NCBI GenBank assembly: GCA_024138025.1
Contig: JAMXBD010002250.1
Coordinates: 62,001-126,000, forward strand
Length of the DNA stretch: 64,000 bases
Reading direction: 5' to 3'
From: Combretum micranthum
Lineage: Eukaryota > Streptophyta > Magnoliopsida > Myrtales > Combretaceae
Both the position numbers and the translations under genes were made by a program. Positions 57,322 to 64,000 of this stretch are shown piece after piece (within the stretch, counting starts at the first letter, position 1; each line of letters opens with the position of its first letter). Below the pieces are notes generated by a model. The model had not been told where the DNA came from. It saw nothing but the letters and a program-made list of their open reading frames with translations, and ran no database searches.

Positions 57322-59156
57322 AAGGACTCGTGATTGTACTACACACACGTATATATACAAAACTTGGTTTTTAGTAAAAACATAGTACTAGATTTCATAT
57401 TTGTTTAATATATTTAGGGGTCAAATAATATCGTAACACCATGCAGTTTGTTAATGAAATATGTTGTAATAAAAATAAATGAATAAATAAACTACATTAA
57501 AAGTGTAAAATATTTATCCGTTGCTTGAGTCGTGATATGCTCATGAGACATTAGCAAATTAATTGTAGACTTATGAATTAATGGTTACAAATAATGGAGT
57601 GTGATGTCTTGAATTCCAGTCAGTATGCTAATGAATCAGTTCAAATTAATAGTGTGGATTTAGAGATATATAACATATGCCATATGAAAATTTATCAAGC
57701 AGTGGTTTACTTGTACCTCTTGGCCATGACCAGGAAATTAATTGAATATAAACCGGTTCAATATGCAAATAAATATAGGACTAATGGAAATATATATATA
57801 TATATATATAATAAAATAAAACAGACAAATAAACTTGAGAAGCCTACAACCGCATGGGAGCCAAATGGCAATATAATGGATGCCAGCTTTAAGAAAAAGT
57901 ATACAAAGAAAAACGGTGATAAAAGCAAAGTTAAAAAAAAAAAAATCGTCGTTTTTTTTTATGCATGAAAATCACTCTTTAGAAGATATATAGAGGTTGG
58001 CATTTCATGTTTTTTTTTTTTTTTTTTGAGCCACAGGCATTTCATGGTCTTGAATCGTACAAAATTAATGAAGTTCTAGGGACAAGGGAATCAGTCAATA
58101 CGTAGGAAGATTTTGGCGTGAAGCTGTTTGGTGTGCCGAAGGGTGTTGCAGCTGTGAAGGTCCTTTTTTTTTTTTCGTGGCAAGCCCTTGCAAAAATGGG
58201 TAGTCAAGGCTGTCGGAGCAGGTAATCCTGTTTTACGACCAGAAACTGAAAATGCAAATAATTAATTATAAGAATAAATATATCAAACTTGCCAAAAAGA
58301 AAGGAAAGATTTATTTTGATAAATTTTTATGGTAGTTTAGAAGTTCCAAATCTGAATCTGTAGTACACTGCTTTTTATAGCTTTTAACCTTAAAATGGGT
58401 TTGGATGTTCCAATGCTGTAGTTTTGAGGCCATTATTTTACACAAACTCTTTTACGTCATACATAAAGTTATATTAATAAGGATTTCAAGGGATAAATGT
58501 TTTGTAATTCAATTGATTCAATTAAGGAAAAGATTCAAATTGGCAATCCTGCTGTAAGAAATAAGGAATTGTATGGTTTCACTATTTATTTTAATGAGAT
58601 CAGTCCCGTCATCATCCAACAGTGCATATCTTATTCAATCGTGATCGAATAACTAAAATAATTAATATTATATTTATTATATTTATTTTAACGATTATAT
58701 TAATGACGGAACAATGACAAAAAAAAAAAAAAGATTAATGATAAGATAGTTCACAGGATATTAGAAGTTTTAGAATAGGTTAGGAAATTGTTGGGTTTAT
58801 TAATTTTGGGATTGTTCTTTAAAATGGGTAGTTTGAGGGCATATGTTGATTAGCAATTACGCGTGTGGGTGCGATTTCATTTTCCTTGATTGATAGCCTT
58901 ACGAATATATATGATCTTGTGAATTTAAAGTATGTTTTATGCAACCTTCAAGCTTTATAAAAATTGACCTTGGGAAATATCTATTATAAGGTTTAAATAT
59001 TGCTTGGGATTGGAAATGATACTCATTTTATCAATAAGCCATGATTATGATCAAGAAAAAAATAAAAACGTGTGCATCCAAAATAAATCTTGGAGTAGAG
59101 GATTGGTTAACTTGGTTTGGACGTAACATACCACAAAGAAATGATGTTATGTAAAG
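57322..59156. other. Unassigned DNA before LTR I
   Basis: No convincing gene. A 124-codon open frame (57594-57968) ends in a lysine-rich, A-run-driven tail and has no domain. The 58080-58230 segment (with GGTGTGCCGAAGGGTGTTGC) is somewhat GC-richer, but I could not assign it. Confidence 0.45.
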
Positions 59157-60119
59157 CTAGGTGAAATAGCCATGAATTTCCCAATTTATATTTTATAAAT
59201 GTGTTATTAAAATTATATATGATTTTGAAATATGATCAATGTGAATTATGTTGATGCATGAAAAATGGGTTGTGTTGTTGTGTTAAAAATAATTAAATAC
59301 CTTAGAATGGTTAAATATTGAGTTCATAAATTTTTAGTGCATTAAAATGTATGAAATATGATTAGAACAAGTTAAGTTAAGCATGCATTTAAACCAACTC
59401 TTAGCAGAAAATTTTAGTTATAAAATAAGCCCAACACCACCTTTAATTAGCCAAAATAAAGCTTATTAATTAGCCAAAGCCAAGCTAATTAAAGGACTTA
59501 ATTATGGCAGTCACCAAAGTCAATAAATGGACAAATACCAACTTTCGAAAGTGTAAAATTTGTCCAAAAATTTCAGACCAACATTACACACACCAAAAAG
59601 CTTCAAAACCCCATTTCTACTCTCTCAAAAGCTCTCCCATGGCCATATACAATTAAACCATTCATCTTCTATAACTTAAACTCTCAATGGCTTGCAACAA
59701 GACTCCTAAACCAAGGCACAAGGTCCACATGGTAAGTGTATTCCTCTTGCTTTATGTGTATTTAAGTTAAGCTTTTGTTAGAATAGGATTTATATACTAA
59801 ATAGTGATAGGATGATTTTAATACATTGATGATAGTTTGAGTATTGTTATGTTACTAGAGGATTTTGTAGTATATGTTTTATATGAATTTGGAAGTGTTG
59901 GAATGACAAAGGGTTGAGCAGTGTAATGGGCATGTGGAGTTGAAATGCAAATTTTGTGTGATGTTGTAGTTAGGTGATTGATTGATTGAAAAGAAGTTAG
60001 TGTTTGTTGAATGGTGTAAAGAACATATAACAAGTTTTGGGAAGTTTAGAATGAGTTTGGAGGATTTTTGAATATGTAAATTTTACAAAGAAAAAAGGGG
60101 AATGCGTGAAAATCATGTA

Positions 60120-60360
60120 ATTTTGTTCCAGAGGTCTATGCCAGCAATAGGCCGCCAGCGTAGGATCCCACACTGACGGCATACATGGCAACCTTGTCGA
60201 TGCTGGGGGTATCCATGAGTGTGGACCAATCCTTTGGAAGTCTCGGAAATTTTGGAAAATTAGAATTGCAGTCTACACTAGCTCAAAGCCGCCAGCGTAG
60301 ACTATAATACTGTCGGCGTATTATTGAACGCTGCCAACAATGGCAAGCGTTCAGTTTTAG
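60120..60360 (+). repeat. GC-rich repeat cassette in LTR I
   Basis: Motifs GCCGCCAGCGTAG occur twice (near 60152 and 60290) with related CTGTCGGCGTA and ACTGACGGCATAC. It lies about 1 kb into the LTR, as in Gy1, G and H. Confidence 0.7.
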
Positions 60361-61148
60361 TGTAGAGTGCACCAGATCAACGCCCTTGAAGTTTTCATTT
60401 TCATAAACTTCCTCCAATATTTTCCAAAGCTTGATATATGATCAATTGAATATTTGTAAACTCCTAATGTTTTGTGACCTAATTAAGCTTAAACCCTAAT
60501 TATAAAGTCAATCGGAATCCTAAAGTCAACAAAACCCTAGTCTTTTGCAACCATTCAAGTCCGGCATTCTCGTTTAATCAATCCTAGGAAAGTTATTAAG
60601 AGATTAGTATGTAGAATAGTTCGTAATAACCTAATAAAGCTTAAAAATATCATATTAGTTAAACCGCGACTCGTTTTGAACCCGAATGGATACAGTTCTT
60701 GAAAAATGTGTCACGGGGCTCGAAATAGTAAAAATATTCCGAACACATCATTAGACTCATAAAAATAAACATTTTCAAAAATATCAATTTCATAATTTTT
60801 CGGTAACTAAAAATATCTGATATCGTAATTATACACGTATTTTCTTACTACCGGTACTTAAATTGTCATGTCTATTTTACATTATACTATTTTCTACTAT
60901 TCTACACTATTTATCTATCTCTACTTTTTCTTACAACCTACTCTTACAACCTATACCTCTATTTCTTACAATTTTCATTTCTAATACAACTTCACATCTT
61001 TCATATCTTACTTTTCATTAACAAAAATACAAAAAAATAAATTTTTCCTCCCTCTACACTCAAGATTAGTGCCAGCCCCCTCTCTCCCACTCTCCAATTT
61101 ATTTTATTTTCATTTATTTAATTAACACAAAATTCCTCCCACATTTTC

Positions 61149-61157
61149 CTATAAATA
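61149..61157 (+). promoter_or_regulatory. TATA box of solo LTR C
   Basis: CTATAAATA followed by a CT-rich leader, about 700 bases into the LTR, aligned with the boxes of A and B. Confidence 0.68.
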
Positions 61158-62567
61158 CCCCCTCTTCTTTCCACTTCTTCCACAACTTCCATACACTAAA
61201 ATTACTCTCCAAAAATCTCTCCATAAACTCTCTCAAGTTTCTTTAGTTTCTGCTTTTTTACTAGATAATAGTTTTAGCTTTCTAAAGTGTTCATTTACTT
61301 AGTATGAGCTTAGTGTGTGTTTTCTAAACCATGAAGGTTAAAGAAAGCAACAATAAGTTCATACTTTGTTTTTGTTTATGAATCTAATTTCTTTATGTTG
61401 CTTTTATATATGTTACTAAATATATCTATGTAGCCATATATATATATATATATGTATATTCTTTTAGAGCATATAAGCTCATTTGTTTTGCAATTTATTT
61501 ACTTTCCTGTTATTTTTAAGAGTAGTCTCTCTAGTCTTAGACTTGTTCTCATCAAGTCAAAACATTTTCTTTTTCTTTATGGGATTAGTCTATTATTAGT
61601 CCCGAGATAACTTAATGAAACTAAGGTTCCAATACTTGATTTATTTCTTTACTAGCTTATTTCATTAAGTTATTATGATCCCTTATGTTTTCAAAACTTT
61701 ATGATTCATATTCATACATGAACATAATGGTTTTTGTTTCAACAAGATAAATGAGGAAAGGTTTTGTTAAAATAGAGATTCTTTTCTAGAAATAAAAGAA
61801 GGAAGTAATTTTTCATAAAACTAAGGATTTATCTTAACAAACTTTTTTAAGAAGTTTAGAGGAGTTCATAGGAATTTTTTTTTTTAAACATACATGACAT
61901 AGAAGGAAACTTTTTGAGTAAACAAAAGTTTTACTAAAACTCCACTTTTTCATCAAGCACTAGAAGTTCACTTCATGAAAATGAAATAATCTCTAGAAAC
62001 AAGGAAATTATTTCTATAAATATAGAATTGTTATTAGAAACTAAGAAATAAAATTATTCTTTGCAAAGACTAAGAAAAATGAAACTTACTCATTTAAAAT
62101 AACTTGAATAAGAGGAAGTTTTCAAAAGTTTCATTTTCCTTAGAAGACTTTACTTTTTACAAAATTTATGGTTGAGACAACTTCATACATTTGATATGAG
62201 TCAACAAATATATGTAAATACATTTCAAAGATATTACAAACTATTACAATAGCTATCTCTTCAAAATGAGCTTTTGTTAAATGAAGGAATTCAAGTTTGT
62301 GAAAATTCGTGGTGAATATGATCACCACTTTTTCGGAACCCAAACGACTTAGTTTGATGAAAATAGTTTTAGAAATAGATAGATCTTTTCGAGTAGGTAG
62401 AAAATGGTATATAATATGCGAAATTCTGAGTTAAAATGAGCAAGTTATGGCCATTTTAAGTTGGAATTTCCTCCAATCCAATTTTACCACGATTTTAAGT
62501 TAGATTTAGAGTTTTCAAGAATAGAAATTCTATAAAAGACTCATTATGTGTATTTCATCTCGTTTAG

Positions 62568-62614
62568 GTGAAGGAGGAACCGAGATCACATTCCCAGAAG
62601 GCTACTTCGATTAG
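62568..62614 (+). other. Conserved 47-nt coding-like exon in LTR C
   Basis: After the acceptor CGTTTAG come GT, 14 codons and TAG; the peptide ends FPEGYFD. GTGAGT lies about 17 bases after the stop. Same size and frame as A, B and D. Confidence 0.52.
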
Positions 62615-62938
62615 GAGCTACCGACATGGAGTGAGTTAATCCTTTACTAAGTTACATTTCCTTATTTGTGCTTGTAAGTAGTAGCATTAGAAAATAAGGA
62701 GATGATAAATGAACAAATATTGTGTGATTTAGATTTATGATTGGTTGAATATAAGTTAAGAATATCGAAAGAGGAATTGATAAATAATTGTGATTCTTGC
62801 ATTGATATGATGAATATTGTTTTGATCGCCTATAACTTGAACTCAACATTTATTGGTTAAACTTATATTGAAAATGATTCATGCATATCATATTGGTGGG
62901 TCACATTTATTTAACTACTATTCTTCGTGTGGGGAAAC

Positions 62939-63025
62939 GGAAAGTCTACATGGGCCAGTAGGAGCCGAAAAGTCTACATGGATCAGTAGGAGCCGGAAAG
63001 TCTACTGGGCAAGTAGGAGCCAGCA
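62939..63025 (+). repeat. 27-29 bp tandem repeat in LTR C
   Basis: Three units contain AAAGTCTAC (62941, 62968, 62997) and AGTAGGAGCC. CTAC and GTAG within each unit can pair around loops such as ATGGGCCA and ATGGATCA. It lies downstream of the 47-nt exon, as does the unrelated array in B. Confidence 0.8.
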
Positions 63026-63845
63026 AATCTGCAAATATTGATGGTCGTATAGGCCTGTAACCTCCCAACCCCCCACATAGAGGGCGTAAAATCCATGCTA
63101 CACATGATTTCCGGTTAATCTTGTGTATTTTGTTTGCTCATTTGTTTGGTACATTTTCATATGATTGTTTAAATACTTGCTTGATTTGTGGAAATGTCTT
63201 GTAGATGGGAATTATCTCACTAAGCTAGATTTGCTTATACCCCTATAGCTTTTTGTTACAGTATGATTATCTTTGGTTGGCACCGAGGAGCCCCGTATGC
63301 CAGGTATGAGCCAAAGCCATTAGGGGTTTTTGGGAGAAGTTATATGTATTTAGTTTTGAACATAGACTTCTAAGAAAATCTCTATAGTAGGCTTATGTTA
63401 TAGTTATATTTACCTTGTTAATGGTTTAGTTGAATCAAGACTATTTGAGATGGGGGAATGCCCCTAAGATGATGTAAGAGATTGTTATCTAAATGAATAT
63501 TCCATGTTTAATTATATAAGTTCTTGCATGCTTTTATTATCTACTTAAATGTAATACCCCTGTAAGTCTCCTACTATCTTGGAAGCACGCTTTGCATGTG
63601 ATATCGAAGCTCCTACGTGACTAAGGTTGTCATTCATTAGCTTTAATATTATATGCAGCGGACTGCTACGTTTAGGGTACCTTCTGGGGCGTAACAATAT
63701 TTATTGAGCATTGTGTGATATTATATGATGTTTAAATACTATGTTATGACTTTGTAATAATTTGTTTAATTTCTTTGACTGTTTATGTTTGAAACTAGTG
63801 ATTAGTGCTTGAACTAAGTGAGAAATTCAATATTTTCTTGTATAG

Positions 63846-63893
63846 TGATAGATCCTCACTCGACTAACCCTATTAATTCACGAGTAATTTTAG
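63846..63893 (+). other. Coding-like LTR exon 2 (LTR I)
   Basis: 48 nt between the acceptor TTGTATAG and the donor TAG/GTACGC, exactly the length of the Gy1 exon. The reading frame gives IDPHSTNPINSRVIL, sharing IDP and PINS with Gy1 through partly different codons. Exon 3 would lie beyond the window. Confidence 0.42.
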
Positions 63894-64000
63894 GTACGCA
63901 GTAACTTTCTTGATTCTTTGTTAGGATAGACATTCTTTAAAGTTACTTTAAATTAAGAAAATTTAATAATTGCTTGAATGGGTGTCTTTATTCCATTGAA

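Larger units (their letters stand above)
60455..63696 (+). mobile_element. Solo LTR C (same family as A, B, D)
   Basis: 3242 bp, TGTAAACTCC to CTGGGGCGTAACA, with perfect ATATT duplications (60450-60454 and 63697-63701). LTR I sequence continues on both sides. It has a TATA box (61149), the 47-nt exon (62568-62614) and a 27-29 bp repeat array (62939-63025). Confidence 0.9.
59162..64000 (+). mobile_element. LTR I, related to Gy1, split by solo LTR C and cut by window end
   Basis: It starts TGAAATAGCCATGAATTTCC, matching the Gy1 5' LTR start including the 11-bp repeat. 59162-60454 and 63702-64000 follow the Gy1 LTR (for example ACGCAGTAACTT near 63897). A donor-like ATG/GTAAGT lies near 59730 and the GC-rich cassette at 60120-60360. 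Whether it is a solo LTR or the 5' LTR of an element cannot be told from this window; the expected duplication would be CTAGG. Confidence 0.82.

Noticed and set aside
57594..57968. 124-codon open frame
   Set aside because: No domain, crosses an AT microsatellite and A runs; composition matches random AT-rich sequence.
1..64000. CRISPR array or bacterial-type operon
   Set aside because: The tandem repeats found are minisatellites inside LTRs without unique spacers; everything else is plant transposon sequence.

Overview
This is an AT-rich, intron-free-looking stretch of plant nuclear DNA made almost entirely of nested transposable elements. I found no convincing host protein gene, tRNA or rRNA. 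The chromodomain Ty3/gypsy elements, the Ty1/copia polyprotein with a UBN2-type gag, the initiator-Met-tRNA primer sites and the small TIR elements point to a flowering plant, probably a eudicot; the species cannot be named from this window.

Layout, left to right. 1-3533 is unassigned AT-rich DNA. A MITE-like TIR element (3537-8209) was split by a 4.3 kb solo LTR on the minus strand (A, 3589-7918, target duplication GGATT). An orphan small copia-type LTR lies at 8987-9354. A second minus-strand solo LTR (B, 9867-24042, TATAT) was split by a nearly complete Tekay-like chromovirus (called Gy1, 12596-23020, TATAT). A solo LTR of a Gy1-related family follows (H, 24147-26907, AGATA), then a second MITE of the first family (27486-27857). 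An old minus-strand gypsy element (E, about 28655-38560) carries plus-strand solo LTR D in its left LTR (28847-32924, CCTTC/CCATC). A copia element (F, 39260-55167, CATAG) carries a minus-strand Tekay-like chromovirus in its integrase region (G, 41758-52088, AGGAA) and a 210 bp MITE in its 5' LTR. A hAT-like MITE sits at 56444-57313. The window ends inside a Gy1-related LTR (I, 59162 onward) split by solo LTR C (60455-63696, ATATT).

A, B, C and D are one long-LTR family, present here only as solo LTRs. Gy1 has almost identical LTRs, yet its gag-pol is broken by several one- or two-base shifts and one larger deletion. G, E and F are progressively more decayed.

The most unusual signal is inside the LTRs. 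Gy1, G and H share a short acidic coding-like exon behind a splice acceptor, with a second small upstream exon whose length changes only by a multiple of three and whose phase fits. All four A-D solo LTRs carry an exactly 47-nt equivalent ending in D-Y-(Y/F)-D plus a stop, written with all three stop codons. The Gy1 and G LTRs also carry small hairpins with a nearly constant GATGCA loop and covarying stems, and each LTR lineage has its own GC-rich repeat cassette about 1 kb in. These suggest LTR transcripts with spliced, structured leaders and a conserved short peptide; that interpretation is inference.
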